Assembly: GCA_028292745.1 (NCBI GenBank)
Contig: JAQGLT010000129.1
Location: 1 to 64,000 of the forward strand
Length of the DNA stretch: 64,000 nt
From: Polaromonas sp.
Lineage (GTDB): Bacteria; Pseudomonadota; Gammaproteobacteria; Burkholderiales; Burkholderiaceae_C
Reading direction: 5' to 3'
In this document: in pieces, positions 7,864-17,789 of the stretch
Layout of the letters: every line of letters starts with the position of its first letter
How positions within the stretch are numbered: position 1 is the first letter of the stretch
The notes under the pieces: model-generated
Told to the model about the DNA's origin: nothing
Databases searched by the model: none
Seen by the model: only the letters and a program-made list of their open reading frames with translations
Program-made: the position numbers and the translations under genes

Positions 7864-9291
7864 ATGTCCAGCATCAATTACAGCGAAAAGATTCCCAACA
7901 ACGTCAACCTCGGCGAAGACCGCACCCTGCAGCGCGCGCTGGAGCAGTGGCAGCCCAACTTTCTCAGCTGGTGGGACGACATCGGCCCCGAAGGCTCGGC
8001 CAACTCCGACGTGTACCTGCGCACCGCCATCAGCGTCGATCCACAGGGCTGGGCCCAGTTCGGCCATGTCAAGATGCGCGACTACCGCTGGGGCATTTTC
8101 CTGAACCCCGGCAGCGCCGACCGCGAGATCCATTTCGGCGACCACAAGGGCGAAAAGGCCTGGACCGACGTGCCCGGCGAACACCGCGCCAACCTGCGCC
8201 GCATCATCGTCACCCAGGGCGACACCGAGCCGGCTTCGGTCGAGCAGCAGCGCCACCTGGGCCTCACCGCGCCCAGCATGTACGACCTGCGCAACCTCTA
8301 CCAGATCAATGTCGAGGAAGGCCGCCACCTCTGGGCCATGGTCTACCTGCTGCACAAGCATTTCGGCCGCGACGGCCGCGACGAGGCCGAGGGCCTGCTG
8401 GAGCGGCGCAGCGGCGACGCCAACAACCCGCGCATCCTGGGCGCCTTCAACGAAGCCACGCCGGACTGGCTGAGCTTTTTCATGTTCACCTATTTCACCG
8501 ACCGCGACGGCAAGTTCCAGCTCGCCGCGCTGGCCGAAAGCGCCTTCGACCCGCTGGCCCGCACCACCAAGTTCATGCTGACCGAGGAAGCGCACCACAT
8601 GTTCGTCGGCGAAAGCGGCATTTCACGCGTCATCCAGCGCACCGCGCAGAAGATGAACGAGCTGAAAACCGACGACGTGGGCAAGCTGCGCGCCGCCGGC
8701 GTGATCGACCTGCCGACGATCCAGCGCTACATCAACTTCCACTACAGCGTCACCATCGACCTGTTTGGCGCCGACGAGTCGAGCAATGCCGCCACCTTCT
8801 ACAGCTCGGGCCTGAAGGGCCGCTACGAAGAGGGCAAGCGCGTCGATGACCATGTGCTCAAGGGCCAGACCTACAAGGTGATCGAGGCCAAGGACGGCCA
8901 GCTGGTCGAAAAGGAAGTGCCGATGCTCAATGCGCTCAATGAAGTGCTGCGCGACGACTACATCCGCGACTCGGTGGCCGGCGTGGAGCGCTGGAACAAA
9001 GTCTTGGACAAGGCCGGCATCCCGGTCCGGCTCAAGGTGCCGCACAAGGCGTTTCACCGCAACATCGGCGCGCTGTCCAAGGTCAAGGTCTCGCCCGACG
9101 GCCGCGTGGTGTCGGAGGCCGAATGGAATGCCTGCGTCAACCAGTGGCTGCCGAGCACTGAAGACCGCGCCTATGTCGCCAGCCTGATGGGCCGCGTCAT
9201 CGAGCCGGGCAAGTTCGCCAACTGGATCGCGCCGCCGGTCATGGGCATCAACCGCCAGCCGGTGGACTTTGAGTATGTCCGTTTCAACTAA
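7864..9291 (+). CDS. boxB: Benzoyl-CoA 2,3-epoxidase, oxygenase subunit BoxB
   Basis: A 475-residue class I di-iron oxygenase that inserts one oxygen atom from O2 into benzoyl-CoA to form the 2,3-epoxide, with electrons from BoxA. The ferritin-like carboxylate/histidine ligands are visible as EEGRH (151-155) and EEAHH (241-245). ATG 7864 is chosen for the GGAG at 7854-7857 and the family-length product. An in-frame TTG 12 bp upstream overlaps that binding site. It is the middle gene of boxCBA. Confidence 0.96.
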   Translation: MSSINYSEKIPNNVNLGEDRTLQRALEQWQPNFLSWWDDIGPEGSANSDVYLRTAISVDPQGWAQFGHVKMRDYRWGIFLNPGSADREIHFGDHKGEKAWTDVPGEHRANLRRIIVTQGDTEPASVEQQRHLGLTAPSMYDLRNLYQINVEEGRHLWAMVYLLHKHFGRDGRDEAEGLLERRSGDANNPRILGAFNEATPDWLSFFMFTYFTDRDGKFQLAALAESAFDPLARTTKFMLTEEAHHMFVGESGISRVIQRTAQKMNELKTDDVGKLRAAGVIDLPTIQRYINFHYSVTIDLFGADESSNAATFYSSGLKGRYEEGKRVDDHVLKGQTYKVIEAKDGQLVEKEVPMLNALNEVLRDDYIRDSVAGVERWNKVLDKAGIPVRLKVPHKAFHRNIGALSKVKVSPDGRVVSEAEWNACVNQWLPSTEDRAYVASLMGRVIEPGKFANWIAPPVMGINRQPVDFEYVRFN

Positions 9292-9319
9292 TTAAAATTC
9301 TCGCATCACGGAGACAATG

Positions 9320-9342
9320 CAGGGGGCTTTCAAAGCCCCCTG
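9320..9342 (+). terminator. Strong hairpin between boxB and boxA (attenuator or processing site)
   Basis: A perfect inverted repeat, CAGGGGGCTTT / AAAGCCCCCTG, with a minimal 1-nt centre (in practice a small AT loop) lies 28 bp after the boxB stop. It is followed by TGTTTGCC, not a full U-tract, so termination would be partial at most. It may set the BoxB:BoxA ratio or protect the upstream boxCB mRNA. An ATG at 9317 sits at its foot and is rejected as the boxA start. Confidence 0.6.
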
Positions 9343-9373
9343 TTTGCCATTCAAGCCCTACCTGGGAATCGCC

Positions 9374-10666
9374 ATGGACATGACTGAAATACATGTGATC
9401 AAGCAGCACTTGATCGACCCTGAAATCTGCATTCGCTGCAACACCTGCGAAGCGACCTGCCCGGTCGGCGCCATCACCCATGACGCGCTCAACTACGTGG
9501 TCGATGCGGACAAATGCAACTTCTGCATGGACTGCATTTCCCCGTGCCCGACCGGCTCGATAGACAACTGGCGCACCCTGCCGCGCGTGCGCGCCTACAG
9601 CGTGGCCGAGCAGTTCACCTGGGAAGAGCTGCCGCCCGAACTCTCGCCCGAGGAGCTTGCCGCCGAAGGCGTGGCGGCCGGCGCCCTGCCCGACATCGAG
9701 CCGGTGGCGCCCGACCTGCCTGCCGCCGTCACCGGCGAAGCGGTCTTCAACAGCGGCCAGTACGGCGCCAGCGTGCCGCCGTGGTCGGCCGCGCACGGCT
9801 ACACCAACCTGTACGGCCCCAAGGCCGCCGCCAAATTCATCACCGCCACCGTCACCGGCAACGTGCGGGTGACCGAAGTCGGCGCCCAGGCTGGCAGCGA
9901 CTACGACACGCACCACATCGTGCTGGATTTCGGACGCATGCCGTTTCCGGTGCTCGAAGGCCAGTCCATCGGCATCGTGCCGCCCGGCGTGGATGCCAGC
10001 GGCCGGCCGCACCATGCGCGCCAGTATTCCATTGCCAGCCCGCGCAACGGCGAGCGGCCCGGCTACAACAACCTGTCGCTCACGATCAAGCGGGTGCTGG
10101 AGGACCACCAGGGCAAGCCGGTGCGCGGCGTGGCGTCCAACTACATGTGCGACCTGCAGGTCGGCGACACGGTCCAGGTGATCGGCCCGTTCGGCGCCAG
10201 CTTCCTGATGCCCAACCATCCGCGCTCGAACATCGTGATGATCTGCACCGGCACCGGCAGCGCGCCGATGCGGGCGATGACCGAATGGCGCCGCCGGCTG
10301 CGCACGTCGGGCAAGTTCGAGGGCGGCAAGCTGATGCTGTTCTTCGGCGCCCGCACGCAGCAGGAGCTGCCGTACTTCGGCCCGCTGCAGAGCCTGCCCC
10401 GGGATTTCATCGACATCAACTTCGCTTTTTCGCGCACGCCAGGCGCCCCCAAGCGCTATGTGCAGGACGTGATGCGCGAGCGCACCGCCGACCTGGCGCG
10501 GCTGCTTCAGGAGCCGGACACTTATTTCTACGTCTGCGGCTTGAAAAGCATGGAAGAGGGCGTGGTGCTGGCGCTGCGCGACGTGGCCTGGCAGGCCGGG
10601 CTGGACTGGGAGGCGCTGGGCGCGGCGCTCAAGCGCGAAGGGCGCCTGCACCTGGAGACGTATTGA
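9374..10666 (+). CDS. boxA: Benzoyl-CoA 2,3-epoxidase, reductase subunit BoxA
   Basis: A 430-residue NADPH-dependent iron-sulfur flavoprotein that feeds electrons to BoxB. The N-terminus holds two [4Fe-4S] motifs, Cys19/22/25/29 and Cys48/51/54/58. The C-terminal two-thirds is a ferredoxin-NADP reductase module with the FAD motif RQYSIASP and the nucleotide motif [12 protein letters not shown]. Start 9374 (or 9380) avoids the upstream hairpin; a longer in-frame ATG at 9317 would translate through it. It is the last gene of the operon. Confidence 0.95.
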   Translation: MDMTEIHVIKQHLIDPEICIRCNTCEATCPVGAITHDALNYVVDADKCNFCMDCISPCPTGSIDNWRTLPRVRAYSVAEQFTWEELPPELSPEELAAEGVAAGALPDIEPVAPDLPAAVTGEAVFNSGQYGASVPPWSAAHGYTNLYGPKAAAKFITATVTGNVRVTEVGAQAGSDYDTHHIVLDFGRMPFPVLEGQSIGIVPPGVDASGRPHHARQYSIASPRNGERPGYNNLSLTIKRVLEDHQGKPVRGVASNYMCDLQVGDTVQVIGPFGASFLMPNHPRSNIVMICTGTGSAPMRAMTEWRRRLRTSGKFEGGKLMLFFGARTQQELPYFGPLQSLPRDFIDINFAFSRTPGAPKRYVQDVMRERTADLARLLQEPDTYFYVCGLKSMEEGVVLALRDVAWQAGLDWEALGAALKREGRLHLETY

Positions 10667-11026
10667 CGGTCGGCGGATGGCTCGGGGCGGCGCTGCACGC
10701 GCAAGGCTCTGAGCCCTGAAATTCAAGCAAAAAAGGCTTTTTGCGCATATCCCATCAGCGCAAGCGGCTATGCTATTAATAGCAAAAAGCCCGTTTTGGC
10801 AGCTTGGCTGAGTTCTGCTGCCCAATTCCGCCATTGCCTGCCGCAGCCGTGCTGTGCAGCGCAAACGACCGGGTGAAGGGGCGTAGCGATCCGCAACGCC
10901 AGGTGCGGCGCAAACTGCAGCCTCGCCCCAAACACAAGCCCGACAGGGCGCGCGGCGCCAGGGCGGGCCTGTCGGCTCATTTCCTGCAGTCAAAAAGCCT
11001 GTGCATTCACGGGTAAGCTCCCGCCC
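10667..11026. other. 360-bp intergenic region after boxA
   Basis: No convincing gene is seen. It holds a family A repeat with an outer 10-bp inverted repeat that could work as a bidirectional transcription stop after the box operon, then GC-rich sequence up to the TlpA-like gene. Small frames here are short and lack ribosome binding sites. Confidence 0.6.
10735..10791 (+). repeat. Dispersed repeat family A, copy 2, with outer inverted repeat
   Basis: The GCTAT-N7-ATAGC core is at 10767-10783, preceded by GCGCAAGCG. An additional perfect 10-bp inverted repeat, GGCTTTTTGC (10735-10744) and GCAAAAAGCC (10782-10791), bounds the element. The transcript could fold into a long hairpin. Confidence 0.75.
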
Positions 11027-11605
11027 ATGCCAGCCCAACGCCCCTCCCGCCGCCATTTCCTGCAAACCACGCTGGCCGCGCCAGTTGCTGCCGCGCTGCC
11101 GCAAGCCGCGCCTGCTGCAAGCGCGGCGGCTGGCCTGCGACCGGCTGGGGCGCAGGACGCGGCCGCCTTGGCCTACACCGTCACCCGGTGGCCAGGCCCG
11201 CTGTCGGTTTTCAATGCGGTCGATGCCACAGGCAAGGTGTGGCGGCCCGCCGACCTCAAGGGCCGGGCCGTGCTGCTCAACTTCTGGGCCAGCTGGTGCG
11301 AGCCCTGCCGCGCCGAAATGCCCAGCCTGCAGCAGGCTGCCGAGTCGCATGGCCCCGACCGGCTTTTGGTGCTGGCCATCAACTTCAAGGAGCCGCCGGC
11401 GCGTGCCCTGCACTTTGCCGAGCGCACGGGTTTGCGGCTGCCGGTGCTGCTGGACGGGGACGGGCAGCTGGCGCGCCGCTGGGGCGTCAAGGTATTTCCC
11501 ACGACGCTGACCGTCAACCGCCGCGGGCAGCCGGTTCACCGGGTTCAGGGCGAGCTTGACTGGACTGCCAAGCCGGCCGCCGAGCTGATCGCCAGCCTGC
11601 TGTAG
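11027..11605 (+). CDS. TlpA-like thioredoxin-fold protein with Tat signal
   Basis: A 192-residue exported protein. The N-terminus has a twin-arginine signal (SRRHFLQ followed by an Ala-rich hydrophobic stretch, about 1-35). The thioredoxin fold carries a WASWCEPC active site with Cys91 and Cys94, and a cis-Pro region FPTTLTVN. TlpA/ResA-type proteins act as periplasmic disulfide reductases, for example in cytochrome maturation or protein quality control. The partner is unknown; no cytochrome biogenesis gene is adjacent. The next gene also has a Tat signal. The start has no strong ribosome binding site but is the only one that gives the signal. Confidence 0.85.
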   Translation: MPAQRPSRRHFLQTTLAAPVAAALPQAAPAASAAAGLRPAGAQDAAALAYTVTRWPGPLSVFNAVDATGKVWRPADLKGRAVLLNFWASWCEPCRAEMPSLQQAAESHGPDRLLVLAINFKEPPARALHFAERTGLRLPVLLDGDGQLARRWGVKVFPTTLTVNRRGQPVHRVQGELDWTAKPAAELIASLL

Positions 11606-11779
11606 CCGCCGCCGGCTGTCATGGGCCCCAAGCCTGGCTGCCTTGCGGTCTGTGGCGATAATCGGGGGTTGCCATTGAGGACCCGCTGATTTTCCGCAGG
11701 CCCGGCACTACTTCCCGGCGCACCTTCACCTGTGCCGGTGCACGTGACCTTTCCATCCATCTCCTTTCGGAGTTCGCTT

Positions 11780-12898
11780 ATGACCCCCCCTCGCCGCCGC
11801 TTCCTCCAAAATTCCGCCGCCGCCGCCATGGCCGCCGCACTGCCGGGCCTGGGCCTTGCCCAAACGCCGGCGCCTGTTTCACGCAGCCACTTCGCCCCGC
11901 AAAGCGGCAGCTGGCGAACCTTTGAAGTCACCACCCGCGTGGACATCGCCAAGCCCGAGGGCGCGACCCGGGTCTGGCTGCCGATTCCCTCGGTCGACAC
12001 GGACTACCAGCGTTCGCTGGAAAGCAGTTTTACGGGCAATGGCACTGCAAAGTTCATGCAGGACGGCCGGGACGGCGCGAAGATGCTGTACGTCGAGTTT
12101 GCCGCCGCCGAGGCGAAACCGTTTGTCGAGCTGACCAGCCGGGTGCAGACGCAAAGCCGCGCCATGGACTGGTCGCAGAAAACAGCCCCGGCCGAAGACG
12201 CCGCCACGCTGAGGTATTTCACCCGCGCCACGGCCCTGATTCCAACCGATGGGATTGTGCGCAAGACCGCGCTGGCCGCCACGCAGGGCGCCCGCACCGA
12301 TGTGGAAAAAGCCCGGCAGATCTACGACTGGGTCGTGAGCAACACCTACCGCGACCCCAAGGTGCGCGGCTGCGGCGAAGGCGACATCAAGACCATGCTG
12401 GAAACCAGCAACCTGGGCGGCAAATGCGCCGACCTGAACGCGCTGTTTGTCGGGCTTTGCCGTGCGGCGGGCCTGCCCGCCCGCGACGTGTACGGCATCC
12501 GGCTCGTGCCTTCCGCCTTTGGCTACAAGGAGCTGTCGGGCAATCCGGCCAGCCTCAAGAGCGCGCAGCACTGCCGCTCCGAGGTTTACCTGAAAGGCCA
12601 CGGCTGGGTGGCGATGGACCCGGCCGACGTGGCCAAGGTGATGCGCCTGGAAACCGCCGACTGGATCAAGAACACCACCGACCCGGTCGTGGCGCCGGTC
12701 AACAAGGCCCTGTTCGGCGGCTGGGAAGGCAACTGGATGGCCTACAACACCGCGCATGACGTGGCCCTGCCCAATGCCAGGGGCGAAAAGCTCGGCTTTT
12801 TCATGTACCCGGTGGCCGAGAATGCAGCCGGCCGCTTTGACTCCTACGCGCCGGATGATTTCAAGTACCAGATCGCCGCCAGGGAAATCAAGGCCTGA
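11780..12898 (+). CDS. Transglutaminase-like domain protein with Tat signal
   Basis: A 372-residue protein. It starts with a Tat signal (PRRRFLQN followed by an Ala-rich segment, processed near ALPGLGLAQ). A transglutaminase-like core contains the Cys site GGKCADLNALF and a His in KGHGWVAMDP, the Cys-His-Asp layout of the papain-like transglutaminase superfamily. Bacterial members are mostly uncharacterised and may act as periplasmic peptidases or cross-linkers. ATG 11780 has GGAG 7 bp upstream; a longer frame from 11732 would bury the signal. It may be co-expressed with the preceding TlpA-like gene, about 175 bp away. Confidence 0.85.
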   Translation: MTPPRRRFLQNSAAAAMAAALPGLGLAQTPAPVSRSHFAPQSGSWRTFEVTTRVDIAKPEGATRVWLPIPSVDTDYQRSLESSFTGNGTAKFMQDGRDGAKMLYVEFAAAEAKPFVELTSRVQTQSRAMDWSQKTAPAEDAATLRYFTRATALIPTDGIVRKTALAATQGARTDVEKARQIYDWVVSNTYRDPKVRGCGEGDIKTMLETSNLGGKCADLNALFVGLCRAAGLPARDVYGIRLVPSAFGYKELSGNPASLKSAQHCRSEVYLKGHGWVAMDPADVAKVMRLETADWIKNTTDPVVAPVNKALFGGWEGNWMAYNTAHDVALPNARGEKLGFFMYPVAENAAGRFDSYAPDDFKYQIAAREIKA

Positions 12899-13019
12899 GG
12901 CGGGCCCGAGGCCGACCGCATCCGCGGCATGGCCTTGCCGGGGCTGGCGTCCGGCCTGAACGCCAGCGCGGCCCGGTGCGCGTTTTTGCCATGCAGGGCT
13001 TGAAACAGTCGAGTTTATA

Positions 13020-13090
13020 AGCAAAATAGGCCGTTTGCGCTTTCTGGGTAAGCGCAAGCTGCTATCAAAAGGTGAGCAAATAGCGGCTGA
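13020..13090 (+). repeat. Dispersed repeat family A, copy 3
   Basis: Between the transglutaminase-like gene and the pseudouridine synthase, which are convergent. GCGCAAGCT is followed by a partly decayed 17-bp core (GCTAT at 13061, ending TGAGC at 13077). The rest of this spacer shows no gene. Confidence 0.6.
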
Positions 13091-13117
13091 GGCGCCGAGG
13101 CCCAACCCGCACCCGCT

Positions 13118-14026
13118 TCAGCGCAGCAGCAGGCGGAGCCGGCTTTCAAAGCGCCGAGGCGCGCCGGTGAGCGGGTCGGTGAAGGCGATCGACTGGGCCA
13201 GCAACTGCAGCGGCAGGGCGTGGTCGTCGCCAGGCGTGGGCGCGACCGGCGGGTAGATCCGGTCATTCAGGATCGGGATGCCCAATGCGTTCATGTGCAC
13301 CCGCAACTGGTGTTTTTTGCCGGTCACCGGGCTCAGCAGGTAGCGCGCCCGCCCGCCCACGATTTCCAGCAGGTCGATGCGCGTGTCGCTGTTGGGCTCG
13401 CCGGCGACTTCGCGCTGGCGAAAAAAGGGCTCGTCCCCGACGATGCGCGTGCGGCGTTGCAACGGGAACCGCAGTTCGGGGCGCCAGGGCGCGATGGCCT
13501 GGTACTGCTTGACGACCGCATGCGCCCTGAACAGGGCCTGGTAGGCGTCGCGCTCGGACGGGTTCACCGAAAACAGCACCACGCCGGCGGTTTCACGGTC
13601 GATGCGGTGGATCGGAATCAGGCTGTCCAGCCCCAGCTGGTTCTTCAGGCGCACCAGCAAGGTCTCCTGGAGATAGGGCCCCGAGGGCGTCACCGGCAGA
13701 AAATGCGGCTTGTCGGCCACCACCAGGTGCGCGTCCTGGAACAGCACGGCGGCTTCAAAGGGAATGCGCGGCTCGGTGTCAAGCGCGCGGTAGTAGTACA
13801 GCCGCATGTGGCCTGTGTAGGCACGCTCGGCGGTGACGGGGCCGCCAAACTCATCGACCACCAGCCCGGCGGCCATCCGCTGCAGCCAGGTCGCGCGCGA
13901 GATGGCCGGAAAGCGTTCCACCAGAAAATCGGTGAACGTCGGCCAGGCGCCGGCCGGCAAGCCGACGCAGCTCGGGCTGACGCCGTGGCGCGTCGGCAGG
14001 CCGCCACGGGGTAGCGGGCGGCTCAC
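13118..14026 (-). CDS. RluA-family pseudouridine synthase
   Basis: A 302-residue pseudouridine synthase for rRNA or tRNA. The catalytic motif HRIDRETAG, with the nucleophilic Asp, and the C-terminal [16 protein letters not shown] motif are both present, and no S4 domain is obvious. GTG at 14026 is preferred because it overlaps the trmB stop as GTGA. An upstream GTG at 14050 would add 8 residues and a larger overlap. It is coupled to trmB, so both RNA-modifying enzymes probably share a transcript. The exact target uridine cannot be read from the sequence. Confidence 0.88.
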   Translation of the reverse strand: MSRPLPRGGLPTRHGVSPSCVGLPAGAWPTFTDFLVERFPAISRATWLQRMAAGLVVDEFGGPVTAERAYTGHMRLYYYRALDTEPRIPFEAAVLFQDAHLVVADKPHFLPVTPSGPYLQETLLVRLKNQLGLDSLIPIHRIDRETAGVVLFSVNPSERDAYQALFRAHAVVKQYQAIAPWRPELRFPLQRRTRIVGDEPFFRQREVAGEPNSDTRIDLLEIVGGRARYLLSPVTGKKHQLRVHMNALGIPILNDRIYPPVAPTPGDDHALPLQLLAQSIAFTDPLTGAPRRFESRLRLLLR

Positions 14027-14781
14027 GCCCGGGTGAAGACCAGGTCCCACACGCCGTGCCCGAGCTTGATGCCGCGGTTTTCAAACTTGGTCAGCGGGCG
14101 GTAGCCAGGCTTGGGCGCATAGCCGCCAGCGGAGGCGTCGGCCGAGTTTTTCAGCAGCAGCTCGGCATTCAGCACTTCGAGAATCTGCTCGGCATAGGGC
14201 TGCCAGTCGGTTGCGCAGTGCAGGTAGCCGCCAGGCTTGAGCCGGGCGGCGAGCTTGGCCACCAGCGGGGCCTGGATCAGCCGGCGCTTGTTGTGCTTGG
14301 TCTTGTGCCACGGGTCGGGGAAAAAGATGTGCACGCCGTCCAGGCTGGCGGGCGCGAGCATGTGGTCAATGACCTCGACCGCGTCGTGCTGCAGGATTCG
14401 GATGTTGGCCAGCTGATGTTCGTCGATGCGCTTGAGCAGCGCGCCGACGCCGGGTGTGTGGACTTCGCAGCAAAGAAAGTTCTTTTCCGGCATCAGCGCG
14501 GCGATATGCGCCGTGGCTTCGCCCATGCCAAAACCGATTTCCAGAACGGTGGGGGCGGCGCGGCCATAGACCGCCGCAAAATCCATCGGCGCGGCGGCGT
14601 AGCTCAGCAGGAACTTCGGGCCCACATCGGCAAACGCCTTGGCCTGCCCGACGGTGGTGCGGCCGGTGCGCCGCACAAAGCTGCGGATGGTGCGGGGATG
14701 GCTGACGTCAGCGGGAGCGCCTTCGCGAATGTCCGGCATGTCGGTTGGGGCGAGCGGGGTGGGGGAGGAGGATTCAATCAC
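14023..14781 (-). CDS. trmB: tRNA (guanine-N7-)-methyltransferase
   Basis: A 252-residue SAM-dependent enzyme that makes m7G46 in tRNA. The SAM motif [14 protein letters not shown] and the family signature [16 protein letters not shown] are present. The first 40 residues form a variable tail, so a start at the later Met (residue 15) is possible. It lies 9 bp after the DMT transporter gene and overlaps the pseudouridine synthase gene. Confidence 0.93.
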   Translation of the reverse strand: MIESSSPTPLAPTDMPDIREGAPADVSHPRTIRSFVRRTGRTTVGQAKAFADVGPKFLLSYAAAPMDFAAVYGRAAPTVLEIGFGMGEATAHIAALMPEKNFLCCEVHTPGVGALLKRIDEHQLANIRILQHDAVEVIDHMLAPASLDGVHIFFPDPWHKTKHNKRRLIQAPLVAKLAARLKPGGYLHCATDWQPYAEQILEVLNAELLLKNSADASAGGYAPKPGYRPLTKFENRGIKLGHGVWDLVFTRA

Positions 14782-14790
14782 CCGGCGATT

Positions 14791-15675
14791 TTAGTGCGCC
14801 GCCTTTTGCACGCCGGGTGCCAGCGCGGGCGCGGCGCGCTTTTGCAGCACCACCAGCGCGATGCCGCCCAGAATGGCAAGCGACGCCAGCACCAGGCGCA
14901 GCGTCAGCTGCTCGCCCAGGAAGGCGATGCCGCCAAGCGCGGCCAGCACCGGCACGCTCAGCTGCACGCTGGCCGCGGTCGTGGCCTTCAGCGCCGGCAC
15001 GACGGTGTACCAGACGGCGTAGCCGATGCCCGAGGTCAGCGCGCCCGATGCCACCGCCAGCCACAAGCCCGCCGCGTCCAGCGAGGCGCCCCTGAACAAG
15101 AGCATGGCCAGGCCGAGGCCCAGTGCCAGCGGCGCGGCGCGCAGAAAGTTGCCGGCGGTCACCCGGGTCGGATCGCCGGCGCCCTTGCCGCGCAGCGAAT
15201 ACACCCCCCACGACATGCCGGCCAGCAGCATCAGCACCGAACCGGCCAGCGGCGGCGCCGACACGCCCGGCAGCAGCAGGCCCGCCAGCCCGCCGAACGC
15301 CAGCGCCAGGCCGGCCAGTTGCAGCGGCCGCAGCCGCTCGCCCGACCAGATGCCGTAGCCGATCATCAGGGCCTGGACCGCGCCGAACAGCAGCAGCGCG
15401 CCGGTTCCCGTCGGCAGGCTGACGTAGGCGAATGAAAAGCAGGCCGCGTACGCAAACAGCGCCAGGGCCGACAGCCAGTTGCCCTGGCCCGCCTGCGCGC
15501 CGCGCGTGCTGCGCGCCACTGCCCAGAGCACCAGCGCGCCGGACGCCAGACGGATGGCGGTGAACGACGCGGCGTCGATGCCGGTTTCCTTCAGTGCCAT
15601 TCGGCAGAGCAATGAATTGCCGGCAAAGGCGGCCATCGCCCCTGTGGTCAGGAAAAGGATGCGCAAAGGGGACAT
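14791..15675 (-). CDS. EamA/DMT-family transporter
   Basis: A 294-residue integral membrane protein with about ten hydrophobic segments arranged as two EamA halves. The second half begins around GVYSLRGKG, and a late glycine-rich helix occurs near ALGGIAFLGEQ, typical of the family. The start ATG at 15675 lies 1 bp after the gluQ stop (TGA-C-ATG), so it is coupled; a longer frame would run inside gluQ. Substrates of this family include amino acids and metabolites, and none can be assigned here. Confidence 0.85.
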   Translation of the reverse strand: MSPLRILFLTTGAMAAFAGNSLLCRMALKETGIDAASFTAIRLASGALVLWAVARSTRGAQAGQGNWLSALALFAYAACFSFAYVSLPTGTGALLLFGAVQALMIGYGIWSGERLRPLQLAGLALAFGGLAGLLLPGVSAPPLAGSVLMLLAGMSWGVYSLRGKGAGDPTRVTAGNFLRAAPLALGLGLAMLLFRGASLDAAGLWLAVASGALTSGIGYAVWYTVVPALKATTAASVQLSVPVLAALGGIAFLGEQLTLRLVLASLAILGGIALVVLQKRAAPALAPGVQKAAH

Positions 15676-15676
15676 G

Positions 15677-16711
15677 TCAGGGCACCGCCTGGTTGGGATG
15701 GTTGGCAAGGATGCCGGGAGGTGGAGGGTTTTCGGAGCAAGCCAGTATCGCCCGCCAGGCGTTGACCCAGGCAGCCAGCGCATCGGCCGGCGGGCCGGTC
15801 TGCGCCGCCAGCCCCAGGACGGCAGCCGCCCGGTTCAGCGCCGCCAGCGGATCACGGGTATCGAGCGCCTGTGCGCCGTTTTGTTTCGAGAGTTTTTCGC
15901 CGTTCGCGCCCAGCACCAGCGGCGTGTGCAAATACTGCGGCGTCGGCAGGCCGAGCGCACGTTGCAGCAGGATTTGCCGCGCCGTGTTGTCGGCCAGGTC
16001 GGCGCCGCGCACCACATGGGTGATGCCTTGCGCGGCGTCATCGACCACCACGGCGAGCTGGTAGGCCCACAGTCCGTCGGCGCGCCGGAGCACGAAGTCG
16101 CCCACGTCGCGGCTGACATTCTGGTGCTGCGGGCCGAGCCGCCGGTCATGCCAGGCGACTTTTGTTTCCCGCAGGCCTGTCACTGGATTTGCTATGGAAT
16201 AAATAGCTGATGTCGCATGTGCTGCTTGCGCAAAAGCACTATTTGGCTGATTTTTATCAGTCCGAAGGCGCCAGGCGCGCGCGGGCCGTCCGCCCAGGCC
16301 ACGGCGGCAGGTGCCGGGATAGACCAGTTCGCCATGCCGCTGTCTCGAATGCCCCGATGCGGCCAGCGAGCGGGCGATGTCCTGCCGCGTGCAGCCACAC
16401 GGATAGGCCATGTCCGCAGCCACCAGCCGGTCGAGCGCCTGCTGGTACAAAGCGCCGCGCCGCGACTGGTAAACGGGCGGTTCGTCGGGCAACAGTGCGC
16501 AGCCGGCCAGTTGCTGCAGGATGCTCAGGTCGGCGCTGGGCACGCAGCGCGGCGTGTCCACGTCTTCGATGCGCACCAGCCACCGGCCGCCGTGCGCGCG
16601 GGCATCGAGCCAGCTGGCCAGGGCCGCCACCAGCGAGCCGGCATGCAGCGGGCCGGTCGGCGAGGGGGCAAAACGCCCTCTGTAGACAGGTGGGACGCTC
16701 ACGTTCGCCAC
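15677..16711 (-). CDS. gluQ: Glutamyl-Q tRNA(Asp) synthetase with a repeat-derived insertion
   Basis: A roughly 344-residue class I synthetase-like enzyme that attaches glutamate to queuosine of tRNA(Asp). It has the HIGH-equivalent [11 protein letters not shown], a CGC zinc-region motif, and KLSKQNG. The usual length is about 290-300 residues. The surplus is a stretch of roughly 30 residues ([23 protein letters not shown] region) between AWRLRT and AWHDRR, encoded exactly by a family A repeat at 16191-16258 that keeps the frame open. The start is GTG at 16711, or GTG at 16702, behind a GAAGGG site. Whether the insertion is tolerated is untested. Confidence 0.9.
   Translation of the reverse strand: MANVSVPPVYRGRFAPSPTGPLHAGSLVAALASWLDARAHGGRWLVRIEDVDTPRCVPSADLSILQQLAGCALLPDEPPVYQSRRGALYQQALDRLVAADMAYPCGCTRQDIARSLAASGHSRQRHGELVYPGTCRRGLGGRPARAWRLRTDKNQPNSAFAQAAHATSAIYSIANPVTGLRETKVAWHDRRLGPQHQNVSRDVGDFVLRRADGLWAYQLAVVVDDAAQGITHVVRGADLADNTARQILLQRALGLPTPQYLHTPLVLGANGEKLSKQNGAQALDTRDPLAALNRAAAVLGLAAQTGPPADALAAWVNAWRAILACSENPPPPGILANHPNQAVP
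16191..16258 (-). repeat. Dispersed repeat family A, copy 4, inside gluQ
   Basis: The 17-bp core GCTAT-N7-ATAGC is at 16191-16207, followed by TGCTGCTTGCGCAAAAGCA. It matches intergenic copies of the family but lies wholly within the gluQ frame without a stop codon. It accounts for the extra residues of this protein. Confidence 0.75.
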
Positions 16712-16718
16712 CGACCCT

Positions 16719-17789
16719 TCAAAGAATCGCCAGCGCCATCTCCAGGCCCGAGACAAAACCGTCCTCGACCCGGTGCCCCAGGCACCAGTCGCCGCAGGCG
16801 CCGATGCGCGCGCTGGCATCCCACGCATGGGTCTTGCCCAGGGCCTTGGTGGTCTGGGCATGGCGCCAACGGTGCACGGTGGCATAAGGGGCCTCGGCGC
16901 GAATGCCGGTCACCTCGCTGAAAGCGCGCAGCAGCTTGCCCTTGACCCGCTCGGCATCGTCTTCCAGGTGGCGCTGCGACCATTCGGGGCTGGCCTGAAC
17001 GGTCCAGCGCTCGATCGGGCCGCGGGCCGGCTTGGACGATTCCCGGGCCAGCCAGGCGATCCGGTGGTGCGTGCTGCGCGCCACGTTCCACTGCGGCCCC
17101 AGGCTCGACAGCGTGGGCTGCAGTGCCTGGGGAAAGGCCACCAGCAAGGTCCAGCAGGGAGCCACGTTCACGCCGGCCAGCTCCGCCGTCAAGCTGTCGG
17201 CCTGCTCGGCGTCGCGCAGCAGGCTGTGCGCCTGCGGCGCCGGAATCGCCAGCACCACCGCATCAAAGCCCGAATGCACGCCCGCGCCGGGGCCGTCGGT
17301 CTGCAGCTGCCAGCGCCGCGGGTCCAGCTTGTCCACCTCGATGAACACGACCCGCGTGTCCAGCACCATCCGCCCGGCGTCGGCCAAAGGCTGGGCCCAC
17401 TGGCGAACCAGCGCGTTCATGCCGGGCGTGGCCACCCAGTGGGCTTCGTTGGCGGGCAGCGACGCGGCGACGACACGGCCCCGGTCGTCCAGGATGCGAA
17501 CCTTGCTGGCGCTCCAGGGCCGCACCAGCCCGGCGGCCGTCGTCAGCGCTTCCTCGAAGCGTTCGTCGCGCACGGTGAAGTACTGGGTGCCATGGTCGAA
17601 GCCGCCGAATTCGGTGTTCCGGGTTGCCATGCGGCCGCCGGCGCCCCGGCTTTTTTCAAACACGCTGACGCGGTGCCCGGCCTGCATCAGCGTGCGTGCG
17701 CAGGTGATGCCGGCGATACCGGCGCCCACGACGGCGATGTGGCGCGGGGCGGCAGGTTCAGAAGAAGCGGTACGGGATTTTTTGGTCAT
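16719..17789 (-). CDS. NAD(P)/FAD-dependent oxidoreductase, renalase-like
   Basis: A 356-residue flavoprotein. The Rossmann motif [15 protein letters not shown] and the amine-oxidase-type signature [14 protein letters not shown] are at the N-terminus, and the C-terminus has the FAD-contacting [16 protein letters not shown]. This arrangement fits the bacterial renalase-like branch, members of which oxidise isomeric forms of dihydronicotinamide. There is no signal peptide. It lies 7 bp upstream of gluQ and is probably the first gene of the gluQ-DMT-trmB-pseudouridine synthase operon. The substrate is inferred from the family only. Confidence 0.82.
   Translation of the reverse strand: MTKKSRTASSEPAAPRHIAVVGAGIAGITCARTLMQAGHRVSVFEKSRGAGGRMATRNTEFGGFDHGTQYFTVRDERFEEALTTAAGLVRPWSASKVRILDDRGRVVAASLPANEAHWVATPGMNALVRQWAQPLADAGRMVLDTRVVFIEVDKLDPRRWQLQTDGPGAGVHSGFDAVVLAIPAPQAHSLLRDAEQADSLTAELAGVNVAPCWTLLVAFPQALQPTLSSLGPQWNVARSTHHRIAWLARESSKPARGPIERWTVQASPEWSQRHLEDDAERVKGKLLRAFSEVTGIRAEAPYATVHRWRHAQTTKALGKTHAWDASARIGACGDWCLGHRVEDGFVSGLEMALAIL

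Noticed and set aside
9284-11539. A 751-aa minus-strand frame across boxA and the TlpA-like gene
   Set aside because: It spans two well-supported plus-strand genes and has low-complexity composition.
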